Assembly (NCBI GenBank): GCA_944470555.2
Contig: OX104127.1
Location: 51,202,934 to 51,266,933 of the forward strand
Reading direction: 5' to 3'
Source of the DNA: Heterobilharzia americana
Taxonomy: Eukaryota; Platyhelminthes; Trematoda; Strigeidida; Schistosomatidae
DNA length: 64,000 bases
Positions 47,225 to 56,866 of this stretch are shown here, piece by piece. The position numbers and the translations under genes are program-made. The notes beneath the pieces were generated by a model. That model saw only the letters and a list, made by a program, of their open reading frames with translations, did not search any database and was not told where the DNA came from. Within the stretch, counting starts at the first letter, position 1, and each line of letters starts with the position of its first letter.

Positions 47225-47710
47225 TTTTCAGCATAGGCCGTGTGTAGTAGTGCCACAATGATGGTGGCTTGGACATGTGTTACGCATGTCTAGTCACCGT
47301 CTGCGCCGTCGCAGTGTTGGCTGAAATAGGTTTAAGCTGTAAGTTTATTGGAGACCAGACTAAAACATGGCATTAGTTCATGAAGTCGGACTGTTGGTTT
47401 GATCTCTAGGGAAAGTGCAGGCTCCCAACCGGATGCCCGTGTGAAACCGAAGTCGATGGTCTGAGGCTCTAAATGGTACGGTGGAGAATCAGTCTCTGGT
47501 GCAGATGTATCCACATATCCTAATCTCCATTGTCATACCAAGCTTCATTACTTTTTCATCCCCTGTTTTCTCTCATGACTTCCTGCGTTTTTTGACAAGT
47601 TTCCTCTTTCCATATTTTTCATCTTAGTGCATTCTCATTTGATGTGAGCTGTGGCAACTTAGTTGCGAAGTAATACCATGCACCACGTTGACACTCACTG
47701 ATTGAATAAT
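47225..47710 (+). mobile_element. RTE-clade (SR3/Perere-3-like) LINE, RT C-terminus and 3' UTR
   Basis: A frame reads WLGHVLRMSSHRLRRR, the RT thumb signature of RTE-like LINEs, followed by DQTKTWH and GKCRLPTGCP pieces. The 3' UTR ends with GAGCTGTGGCAACTTAGTTG near 47,646. It is 5'-truncated and interrupted by stops. Confidence 0.7.
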
Positions 47711-48762
47711 CTAAACACATCTGAATGAAGTGATAGTATTGTCTTACTCTTACTGGTAAATTATTATCCCATCATTCTGTCACTTTTATGATAGTTTAAG
47801 CTTGCCGATTGCTTATATTAGATCAACTTCCAGTTCTGTGGCGAATATTAAAAACGAACGATCTTTGTGGTGGGTTTTACGACAATCATTTCTCAAATGT
47901 TAGTATTTTAATATTTGTGGAAATTCCGAGACCTGAGACTGCAACTCCTACGTTTCAAGAAAGTAGTACACGAATCAGTAAAGCAGACACTAGTATTCAG
48001 TGCAAACATTACTGACCATTGCGAAATTCACGGACCAATCCTATCCTGATAGTTATCTATTCATGCGGGTAGTGCGTATAACATACAATTAATCTTCTAA
48101 AACGAGTCTTGCAAGAATGAATTCTTGCGAGCCCGATCTCATTGAGGACTGGCAAGAAGGAATCTTCAAGTAAAGCGAATAGCCTTTATCTAGTGAAATG
48201 GCACCATCCACTGTGTTGTCAGAATTAGGTCTCAGCTAGTTGCGATTGAAGTAAAAGGTTACAGTAAAACAGCCAACCAGTCGCAAAAATACTAGGATTA
48301 CAACTCAGAAATGCAACTTTTAATACGTTGGATAAAGTGTTTGTTTTATATCAACAAGATGAAAAAACCAGACGTAAGCGAAAGATTAAGTCAGGATAAA
48401 AGTCTGTGCTTTTACTGTAGCAAAGCTAGGAGCATTATGGGAGTCATGCATCACGCGTTCCCATACCAGTCACTTTGTTACCCGAAGCTAACAAGTGTAA
48501 AACTTGGAGACACCAAGCTGAAGACACCATCGTTCAGTTTATAAGTGCAGTAAAGTAATCACCTTTTTTTATTAACGAGCTTTGTGATGCAAACCAACTA
48601 GAAAAGAAGAAAGGTTAATCTGCTGTTAGTAATTAGTGAAGCGTAGCACTTGTGTTTAGATGTGGTATGTGATTCTTGTCAGAAGAACGAGAAACAACTC
48701 ATTCGATATTCTTTACGTGTTAAGACAAGCGTGTTTGATAAGGGAGTGTTAGTTACTAGCTT
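47711..48762. other. Non-coding stretch, nothing recognised
   Basis: ORFs at 47,809-48,015 and 48,311-48,544 (plus) have no recognisable motif. Confidence 0.4.
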
Positions 48763-48870
48763 AAATTATTATTATTATTTGTTCCTTGGGTTCCTAATGG
48801 GAACATAGGGCTTCAGTAGCACGTCTCCAGTGCTCTCTGTTCTCTGAAATCTTATGAATCTGCCTCCACG
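48763..48870 (-). mobile_element. Short RTE (SR2-like) 3' end stub
   Basis: On the minus strand it ends CCCATTAGGAACCCAAGGAAC followed by an (AAT)n tail, matching the 3' ends at 1.58, 17.52 and 59.42 kb. Only about 100 bp are present, a strongly 5'-truncated insertion. Confidence 0.8.
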
Positions 48871-49840
48871 ACAGCAGAGGTATAGTGCGAAGACGTCCAC
48901 GCAGCATACTGGGAAACTTTTGTTTGAACGGGCTTCGGTATAATCATACAAGATGAACTATGACGATACTTTCTCTCTTTTGCCCCTTGCATTATAGCCT
49001 CTTTTATCATGTATCCTAGACGAAATATGCAAAGGAGGAGATTACTAGTTCACACCGAGCTATACGGTGGAATTTGTAACCATAGTGTACAGTCAGAAGG
49101 CTATTTCTAGACCATGTTAGCATTTCGCTGTCATCCTGTAGGTTTCAGATGCTCCTAGAAGGTCCCAGTTAACTCAAGTATTATATCGCACATTTCAAAA
49201 GTGGCTAAAACAAGTCACTTAAGTTTTGTTGACTGATGTTATTCAGCGGAGAAACAAGCATATAAGTTAGAGTAATGTGAGAAAGCTGCCTAAAGATGTA
49301 GTCTGAGTATGATAACCAATGGATTGGATGGAAGCGAGGGTCACCGTCTTCCAAGAAAAACCCGAGAACTGTTATTTCGCTTTTCTCGATTGACAAATCG
49401 ACTTTAGTCTCTGTTGGATGGTGAAGTTGATACACAAATTCCATCTTTATACCGAATTGTTGTGCTTTTTGTTACTAGTAGTTAATAGCAATATACAACG
49501 CATGTCGTTTTTTGAACTACTCACCAAATTGATATTCATGTGCATCCAATGAATGTCGATGTTCCTGTTAAAGCCATTGGTTGGTCACCGTCATTGTGTT
49601 TTTCTATTTTCTACTAAACTAGCATACCCTCCTTTCCGAAAATGCATATTAGTGTTTGTACATATGACCCAACACCGTTGATTGCTTCCGAAAATATTTT
49701 ACTCACTAAACAGTATGGACGATTACAATAGTCGAGACTCTTCAAATTGAACCAGTTGAAATGCACTCAACAACCTTGTGCACATTCGTGAAGTAAGTGA
49801 GAAGCCACACCTGTCAGTCTATTGGTCTATTGGTACTAAC
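48871..49840. other. Non-coding stretch, nothing recognised
   Basis: A 79-codon minus-strand ORF (49,205-49,444) has no recognisable motif. Confidence 0.4.
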
Positions 49841-49844
49841 TAGT

Positions 49845-49935
49845 CTCCTAAACCTCGGGGTTGGGAGCCGTTAACTGTTGGGAATCAATTCCCTGGACCA
49901 ATGAGCCACAACGCGATCAAATCGAGTAGTTTTCA
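49845..49935 (-). mobile_element. tRNA-like SINE head (family 5), minus strand
   Basis: The minus strand reads GTTGTGGCTCATTGGTCCAG, then GGAATTGATTCCCAAC. It has a good pol III box A (TGGCTCATTGG), but box B is poor. It is the likely relative of 46,128-46,205. Confidence 0.45.
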
Positions 49936-50040
49936 AATTTATACCAACGTTATTGAAAAAGTGAAATATTCATAAGGTGTAAAGAAAAATTACCAGTTAA
50001 GTTTATGATTGATTCTAAAGTAGTACTCTTTTTTTCTCAG

Positions 50041-50216
50041 AAAAAAATTGTGCTTAGGCAGTTACAAGCAGCTATACAGTGCAACATTTCTGAAGAGAAT
50101 AATGTTATGAAAAATGAGTTTCATACACTACTTCAAACAGATAAAGTCTACCTTATATCTCGCACACAAATGAATCAGTTCAGGTTGTCACATTTCGCAG
50201 CAACTTGCAAAGGCTA
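50041..50216 (+). CDS. Possible terminal exon of an unidentified gene
   Basis: It follows a pyrimidine-rich acceptor (CTCTTTTTTTCTCAG, ending 50,040). The open frame from KKIVLRQLQAAIQCNISEEN to a TAA at 50,214-50,216 has a helical, mixed-charge composition. The other two frames hit stops early. No family recognised. It overlaps a GTGAGT donor-like site at the stop, which is ambiguous. Confidence 0.25.
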
Positions 50217-50272
50217 AGTGAGTAGAGAAAGTCTTATCAAAATAAGCAAAGGTGTATGGAAAGAGAAGGGAT

Positions 50273-50314
50273 CTAATCTACCCTGGTCGACTGCAGTCGA
50301 CCAGGGTCGATTAG
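50273..50314. repeat. 42-bp near-perfect palindrome, no spacer
   Basis: Two 21-bp arms are reverse complements with one mismatch (T at 50,279 against C at 50,308). The inner 28 bp are a perfect palindrome centred on CTGCAG, with GTCGAC on each side. It could extrude a cruciform or form a strong RNA hairpin. Origin unknown: a natural foldback or terminal repeat, or a cloning/assembly artefact. Confidence 0.9.
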
Positions 50315-51265
50315 AATAACAGAGCATAAAAACCTAGCTAAATCAAGATTAGTAGATCCTAATAAGATAAGAGATCTAGAGAAAAGCGCGGCTATAGCTC
50401 TGCATGCGATGACACAACCACACAGTAGCGTGGGATAGGGCGACAGTGTTGAAAGCTAACTTAGTTGGGTGGAAGGAGAGATTGATAACCGAATCTTTGT
50501 TTATCGAATCAGCACCAAACACATGCAATCGAGATGACTCTGTACCTGTCCCAGATATATAGAAAGTTCTACTACCCTTGTCGTCACAGAGAAGGAGAGA
50601 AAATTAGGAATATATAAAGTCTGTCTCAAAGTTGTGTAGTCAGTTGCCTGATATGAATATGGACAATAAATTGTGTGGGAAACGATGTTGTCCAGCAAAT
50701 GATTTTGTTCCTTCACGTTATGATATTTCTAATAAACAGACTAAAATGGAACTTTCAATGGCTGTTTCTCACGGGCGCATAATAGGTCAGAGCGGACTGC
50801 AGCGCCGTATAGTCGCCTATTAGTAGGTAGTCAGATATGGCGGGTGGCAGGGACAACGCAAGCTGGCAAATGCTAAACAGGATTTCTGTAAGCGGACTGA
50901 GATTTCGTCAGCATCCAACCTATTCGGGTTGATGCAGCTCCCTATGCAAGTGAAGTGGTCAGCGCATTGTATCACTTCACTTCCCATCCTTATATTGGGA
51001 GTGACTGGAGATCAGTCCTGAAGTGGCATCTAACGTTACACAAGTGCATACCGAATATACTCTACTCAAGGCTTTCAGAAAGCCTTGGATTTTGTCAGCG
51101 TCTCCGCCTAACTTCAAATTTCACTGACAACAATAAGTATCTACTAACAACCCTGCAACTGAATGAGGCATATAACATCAGATCAATTATAGGTACATCC
51201 TTTCACATTTTCGTAATGAATACACATGTTATTTACCGATGCTTATAATTTCCTGTTGATTATTA
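50315..51265. other. Non-coding, possibly LTR-element leader; unproven
   Basis: A GC-richer texture with short phrases such as CAATAAATTGTG (50,665) and GGTCAGAGCGGACTGCAGCG suggests an LTR or leader sequence, but no second LTR or coding region was found. The ORF at 50,955-51,248 is unassigned. Confidence 0.25.
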
Positions 51266-51269
51266 AACT

Positions 51270-51440
51270 GGACCGAGTTGGTCGGTATCTATTGGCATAC
51301 AGATAGCGCTTTGGTGTTCCAAGCAATGGTGTTGGGTTTAAGTTTCAGCGGAAACATCAGTCACTGGGATGTAGGTGCACCCAGCTGAGGAGTCTCAAAT
51401 AGGACAACACGCAGTCTCTGGATTACGCTGCGAAACAAAT
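51270..51440 (+). mobile_element. Family-1 composite SINE with dead hammerhead
   Basis: It starts with the shared module (GGACCGAGTTGGTCGGTATC) also seen at 2.66 kb, then a tRNA-like middle, then a hammerhead relic at 51,380-51,430. CTGAGGA and stem II (GTCTCAAATAGGAC) are present, but the GAAA box reads AACA, so cleavage is not expected. The terminus is CTGGATTACGCTGCG. Confidence 0.65.
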
Positions 51441-52529
51441 TACCTCATAATAGATATAATCATCGATTTGTGCTTACTTCCTTCTGATTGACGGGAATAT
51501 GATGGAAACTATGAAATTCGTCGCTTATCAACTTTCAGTATATACCAATAAGTACTTTGTTTCTGAAAGGTGTATTTGTAGGAACTCCTTTTCTCAGTTT
51601 CGATTATGCAATATACAGATTCAATCTCCTTAATTTTTCATCATGTATTCACATCAATTCTCCAAACACTCGTTGCGTTGGTACTTTCTAAGGGATTTTT
51701 GCTGGCGATAGTAGTTATTTGGCCTACCGGAGTTCCTAGGTAACATTAAAACTATATTCCCAGGGCCGTCATCGGATGAGTTAATGCATCTTAATATTTA
51801 CCTTGTTGGACTTTCCTGATATCACTATGTGAAGTTCAAAATATACTGAGCTTTAAACTTGGTAATACTGAGCACAGTCTCATTTATGTGCATATTGATA
51901 ACCGTTGTAAATTTCAAGTGCACGATTGATTATACTTTCTAGGTTCGCTTCAACTAAGTCTTCCAAGACTGAAGAGTGAATTAACCAGATTGGGCCAGTG
52001 CAAATGTTTTTTTAAAGTTTCACGAATTAAATTATGATTAGCATAACTTGCTAAAGCTGTTGTCTAAATCAGAACAAGGCTTTTCTGTTACACCTTGAGT
52101 TTTCGTTTACTTGTTGCAGTTCATGGAACTGATGTACGCTGACATTGTAGTCTTTTTTGTGTTGTATGCATAGCGCTGCGATTTCTTACAAGTCTTATTG
52201 ATGATCAATATTCCAATTGTTTTGATTAAGGCTTTGGTTATAGGCAAAAGAATTAGGATATTAATAGTCTAACGTTTGGAAGTGTGGCTACAATAGGATA
52301 AAATGTAATAGCTGGTATATAACGAAACCATTAAAGCCTGGATTCATTGTCTTGTATTCTTATCGTCTGTATTAACACCAGGTCTAAGCAGTTAAACGGT
52401 TATGACTAGATATAACCCAATAGTTGGTTCATTCGTAGAGTTATACAAGTGTTTGTTATAACATGAGATTTGCCGAAGTTCTAGTGATAAATCATGATTA
52501 GTGAGGTAAACCAAGTTGGACGTGAGGAT
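51441..52529. other. Non-coding stretch, nothing recognised
   Basis: No supported feature. Confidence 0.4.
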
Positions 52530-52785
52530 AAAATACTAAACAACGACATGGAATGGTGATCCTGCTATATCACGAATTGTGAACCATTGGATTCCAATCC
52601 AGTGACTCAATGGGAACGTTCTCACCGCGAATACTGGAGGCTGCGGTTTCGGTCCCTGACTGGGTCATGTGTGCGCGCTGCTGATGAGTCCGACGTTAGG
52701 ACGGAAAAATTGTCCAGTGCTCCCAGGTTTTCAACGGTTCTCCAACTGATGTCAGTCCATGACGAATACCAACTAGAAATCATCA
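52530..52785 (+). mobile_element. Family-2 tRNA-derived SINE with hammerhead
   Basis: A tRNA-like head (about 52,575-52,660) is followed by the ribozyme at 52,675-52,720. The family-2 tail is GCTCCCAGGTTTTCAACGG and CTCCAACTGATGTCAGTCC. The same tail is found at 53.9 kb. Confidence 0.7.
52675..52720 (+). ncRNA. Hammerhead ribozyme motif (family 2), nearly canonical
   Basis: GCGCTG pairs with CAGTGC (6-bp stem I, one G-U). CTGATGA follows at 52,681-52,687. Stem II is GTCC...GGAC. GAAA is present but preceded by one extra G (GGACGGAAA). The cleavage triplet is GTC. The inserted G sits at the stem II/core boundary and may lower activity. Confidence 0.6.
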
Positions 52786-53524
52786 AACCTCTAATAGTCT
52801 TTACTGATGAAGTATGCAGCTGGAAATTAATGTTCACACATAATCGGATGCACTGATTCGAAAAGATTATAACATTAAGTGATATTTATTAGTAATGGCT
52901 CGAGCTAAAATGTGCTAAATCAAGAAATGCAGTGAATATCACCTGCACCTTATTTTCATTGTTAACGAGTTATCACAGTTCATTGTTCTCTGTAACCCCT
53001 GTCCTTTTGCTTCATGACTGTCTTCCACTTGTATTATATTGGTTACACTTCATTATCTTTTCTCTCGTTGTCCCTTGTATCTTGATATGCTGATGTGAGG
53101 TGTAACCGCTTGGATCACTGAGTCGTAATATTATGTTTCATGCTCATAATTAGTGATTAACTGAGTTGATATTGCTCCATGAGTTTTTACTCAAAGTTAG
53201 TAAAGCATATAATCAAAGTGAGTGTTAACAAGATATACAGTTTCTGCTGAAAGAATAGCTCAAGTTGGTTTGACTCACTTTTGAGAATCTACCCACCATA
53301 ACCTATTCTTGACATCAAAATATTCATATTGCGAATATGTTGGAGAAAACGAGCATAAGAACTGCATGGTGTGTACCATTGACTGAAGTGAGTAGTTGAG
53401 ATTCTCTGATATCATTTGCTAGAACTTCTTAGCCAGATCTTATCCGTTAGTAACATAACCCACGTAAATCTTCGGTTTCCTTTCTTGATATTTTAGTTCA
53501 AGGTTTGCGGAGATTTTATTTATT
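52786..53524. other. Non-coding stretch, nothing recognised
   Basis: No supported feature. Confidence 0.4.
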
Positions 53525-53735
53525 TCAAGAATAGTATTCCTCAAGGACTTAGCACAATTGGGGAGCCACTGAAAACCTGAAGGCCATGGACAGCTGTTTC
53601 GTCCTAGCATAGGACTCCTCAGCAGTACGCACCCACAACGTCTACAGGAATCGAACCCAGTACCTTTACGTCTCACGATAAACGCGTTAACCACTAAGTC
53701 ACTGGATCGGGGTTCTGTGGTCCACATTCTGCTAC
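53525..53735 (-). mobile_element. Family-2 tRNA-derived SINE, minus strand
   Basis: The minus strand has a box-A-like TTAGTGGTTAACGCG (about 53,683-53,700) and a perfect box B GGGTTCGATTCC (53,647-53,658). The hammerhead lies at 53,583-53,632 and the family tail is TCAGGTTTTCAGTGG. This is the best-preserved SINE in the window. Confidence 0.75.
53583..53632 (-). ncRNA. Hammerhead ribozyme motif with intact catalytic core
   Basis: The minus strand has CTGAGGA, a 6-bp stem II (GTCCTA-TGC-TAGGAC), GAAA, a self-complementary mini stem III (ACAGCTGT) and the GTC cleavage triplet. Every core box is present. Only stem I is damaged: CATGGC follows the cleavage site where family 2 has CAGTGC, leaving two good pairs next to the core. 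Confidence 0.65.
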
Positions 53736-53869
53736 GTCGATCAGTTCGCGATACAGCCGCACTATCCAAGGTCTTCATCTGGTATCCGCTTTACTTTTGA
53801 CTTGGTTAACCCCACAGTTCACAGCTTCTCATTAAAACTTTGGGATATCAATCCCCAAATCATATCACT

Positions 53870-53980
53870 AATGAGCACTGCTGAAGCACCCCATACTAGG
53901 ACAGCTCTCCAGTTCCCCGAGGCTTCCAAAAGTTCTCCAACTGATGTCAACCCGTGAGGAATACTTTCTTGCTATTATTC
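53870..53980 (+). mobile_element. Family-2 SINE 3' part with decayed hammerhead, plus strand
   Basis: GCACTG, CTGAAGC and CCCATACTAGGAC are followed by AGCTCTCCAGTTC; the GAAA box is lost. The tail AAAAGTTCTCCAACTGATGT matches the 52.7-kb copy. It is oriented opposite to the SINE at 53,525-53,735. Confidence 0.6.
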
Positions 53981-54772
53981 CTCGTGTTGAATAGAACCGC
54001 ATTTATAGCATAGACATTTACATTTCCGAAGGGAACCATAGTAAAGTCTAGAAATTGGGTTACACTTACCTGTGTTTTTTCACACTAAAAATAAGGAATC
54101 TCGTCAACACTGTCTTGGATTCTAGTATTGGAATCAAAAGATTTTTGTTGTCCTTGATGTAACCAATTTTTTGTCAGAAAAAGCCAAAGTAGCAATATCT
54201 TCTTCCCAGGAACGTGGTTGATTACCTTGTTTTTAATCTAGAAAAACGCTTGTCGACTGTTTAGATCGCCTTGATCAGTTTCGTAAGTACCACTAATTGG
54301 TGTCATTAGTTTCTACCTACTGATTTTAGTCAGTAGTATGCATCGTGAAGTATCTCTATCGTTCATATATCATTAGGACTTTTTGTAAATCGATCCAACT
54401 GAGTTACAGAATCTTGACTAGAGGGGATAACTTCAAGCTTCGACTGTATTGATATAACCTTGGGCATAATTTTTCTATCCGTAATTGTAAATATTTTTTT
54501 TTCTAATCATCTTTTGATACTCATAAACAATTCAAAGTCATTTGTTTATTTGAAAAAGCTTTCTCAATCAAAGAAAACTTGTTTCCCAGCCCCTTGTTAA
54601 AAATCTGCTTTCAAGTGTTTTAATTCAAAATTTACTAACTTATGACATTTTCACTTAGATAAACAGGATAAAATCATGTGTTCAACATATTTTCACTATA
54701 ACTATGCAAAAATGATGAATGAACATTTTCTTTAACAGGTAAAAATAACACAGTTTAACACTGAAATATACT
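53981..54772. other. Non-coding stretch next to the exon at 54.8 kb
   Basis: Nothing recognised; it would contain the 3' UTR of the minus-strand gene if that exon is real. Confidence 0.4.
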
Positions 54773-55309
54773 CTAAATCTCATCAACATCAGTAAACATA
54801 TACATAACCGTTGTGTAACCCTTAAGAGGGTCTTTGCTTGAAGATAAACGACATGGAGGTGGGCGTTTTTTATATTTCTTATTTATATAATCTAGTAATT
54901 TCATAGTGATTTTAGTAACTTGTTGCATAACTAAACCAATTGACCATAATATCCATCCATCGAAAAGAGCTATCTGACCACAAGTCAGTGAATGAGAGAA
55001 GATGAAACAGGAAGCTGCAGGCTCTGTAAATCTCCATGCATTTGAAAATATTGTAGTACCAGGACGTGAGTAACCAAGTTGTGTATGATATAATTCATAT
55101 CGTGAGAAATAGTTAATCCAGTTAGTGATAAACGCCAACCAACAAATGATTGTAATTCCTGGAAATCTGTGACGGATTTGATTAAATGTATACATTGTAG
55201 TCGAATGCCATGGTGATAACCATTCGTACACGTAGATCCATTTTTCAGCTTCTGGTTCATTGTGATCATAAATAATTCGAAGAGCTATTGGTGAAAGGGG
55301 TGATAGTGC
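54773..55309 (-). CDS. Probable terminal coding exon of an unidentified membrane protein
   Basis: The frame is open for 179 codons including the stop, starting right after an acceptor-like CTACCTAG at 55,310-55,317, without needing an internal Met. The protein-like sequence starts LSPLSPIALRIIYDHNEPEA. It has a Trp/Tyr-rich segment (WIYVYEWLSPWHSTTMYTF), a hydrophobic stretch ITIICWLAFITNWINYF (about residues 54-70) and a second one, GWILWSIGLVMQ. The tail is basic (YINKKYKKRPPPCR). The mix of Trp, Tyr and charged residues is unlike the random ORFs around it. No repeats lie inside it. I do not recognise the family; upstream exons should lie beyond 55.3 kb. Confidence 0.5.
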   Translation of the reverse strand, partial: ALSPLSPIALRIIYDHNEPEAEKWIYVYEWLSPWHSTTMYTFNQIRHRFPGITIICWLAFITNWINYFSRYELYHTQLGYSRPGTTIFSNAWRFTEPAASCFIFSHSLTCGQIALFDGWILWSIGLVMQQVTKITMKLLDYINKKYKKRPPPCRLSSSKDPLKGYTTVMYMFTDVDEI

Positions 55310-55317
55310 CTAGGTAG

Positions 55318-56149
55318 AATAATTGACAAACTATTATTTCTTCCGGTTGTTATTTTGTTAACTAAAAATACAATGTGGGTATCGAGAGCTGTTTAATTCA
55401 TTGCTTTGAGGGCTGTTAAGCTGCCTATGGGATATTTTAATGTACAATATAATGATTGAGACAATGAAACAACGTTTCAAATTGTTTTCTGTTTCTAACC
55501 AACGTATATTTCTGTTAGAGATGCCTAAATCCCCTATCTTCCACACTTGAAATTTGTATATACTTCAACTGTTTTTCTTCGCACTCTTTTTCCCGCACAT
55601 GGGTCATATTTCATATGACCCGCTAGCGTTCCGATTGTCTCCTGCCTCTTTAACTGTACTAATTATTCCTTGTCTTTCAAGGTTACTGTAAGCTCTATAA
55701 ATAGGGTTCGTTTTCACTAATAAATGTTTTCAGTCCGAGATACTATCAACTCAGCTGATTACATGTCTTTTGATTTCTCTTTACGAACCACTTGGGTTGA
55801 ACTTTTTCAACTCTCGACTGTCGTTCGCTCTCACAACTGCTCATCGTAACAACTTTAGGGTCACATACTAACTCAACCATTCAACATCAGTATGGGGCAT
55901 GGTATGACTGTCCAACGGTATAGGTTGGCCCATTCTCGTCAGTATATCAAGATACTATACCAAAGTCAGGGATTTTCAAAAATTTAATCAAAAATTATAG
56001 AGCATTATAAGATGAGGGGATGAAATATGTAACCAAACGAAATATAGAAAAGATGTCGATGTATTTATGCCATTTAGGTTGATTCTAAGCCATATCATAT
56101 AGCGTCTCCAACCATCGATTTCGTTTGTTAAACTGACTTCAATCTGCAA
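55318..56149. other. Non-coding (intron if the 54.8-kb exon is real)
   Basis: No further exon could be recognised on the minus strand. Confidence 0.35.
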
Positions 56150-56310
56150 GATTGTGACTCGAATAGCTCAGTGGTAACGTCTTTGACTATAGCATTGGGT
56201 GACGCGAGGTCGAATCTCAGGTGGGACATCAGTTTCGTTGAAATTTCAGGTTCTTGCTGACGAGTGCCCAAAAGCAGGAAATTTCGGTCCAGGGCTACCC
56301 GCTGATTATC
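56150..56310 (+). mobile_element. Family-3 tRNA-derived SINE with hammerhead
   Basis: The head is clearly tRNA-like: AATAGCTCAGTGGTAACG (box A) at 56,162-56,179 and GAGGTCGAATCTC (box B) at 56,206-56,218. A hammerhead-like tail follows at 56,251-56,296. It lies just upstream of the RTE copy starting near 56.44 kb. Confidence 0.7.
56251..56296 (+). ncRNA. Hammerhead ribozyme motif (family 3), stem II damaged
   Basis: TCTTG pairs with CAGGG (5-bp stem I with G-U pairs) around CTGACGA, GAAA and the GGTC cleavage site. Stem II (GTGCCCAAAAGCAG) has lost the GTCC/GGAC pairing. Core boxes are otherwise in order. Confidence 0.5.
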
Positions 56311-56458
56311 TCAAAGGAAATAATATATCATTTCCCTATATGGTTCAAATCAAAAGTTAAAGACTTAATATACCGGCCCCAAGTTTTATCTTTAACCTTA
56401 TCCGGTTAACTAGTTCACTAGTTACTAGCCGGTAATAAGCCCGGGTAAAGAGGGAAGG

Positions 56459-56866
56459 TTGGGCATGGAGCTAGCAACCATACCTTTTAAAACAAATCCA
56501 ACCGCTAAAAAAACTTCAAAGCACAAACGAAATATAAAAAATAAAAAAAATTATTCCTCGCTGGAATCGGAGAGGCGAAATGACGCCGGTTGGTGGAAGC
56601 CTTCGGGAAGCCAATTAGCCGATGTGTCTACACCTCACTCGATGAAAGCGAAAGTAAACGTGGGGACATGGAATGTCCACACCATGTTTGAATCCAGCAA
56701 GGCAGCCCAGATTGCAAACGAGATGAGGAGGTATCACATTGAATTGCTTGGAATTTGCGAAAGCAGATGGAATGGGAGTGGAGTCTCGAAACTGTCAACT
56801 GGAGAGGAGTCTATAATCTACTCCGATATTGTCACCCAGACGACAAGCACGAGCACAGCGCACTGA
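56459..56866 (+). pseudogene. RTE endonuclease N-terminal piece
   Basis: 135 codons: a basic leader (KKTSKHKRNIKNKKN), then the APE-like endonuclease start with Asn of GTWNV and Glu of ICESRW. It ends by frameshift before the rest of the domain. Confidence 0.75.

Noticed and set aside
50315..50830. LTR of a retrotransposon
   Set aside because: Texture is suggestive, but no second LTR, primer-binding site or coding region could be matched.
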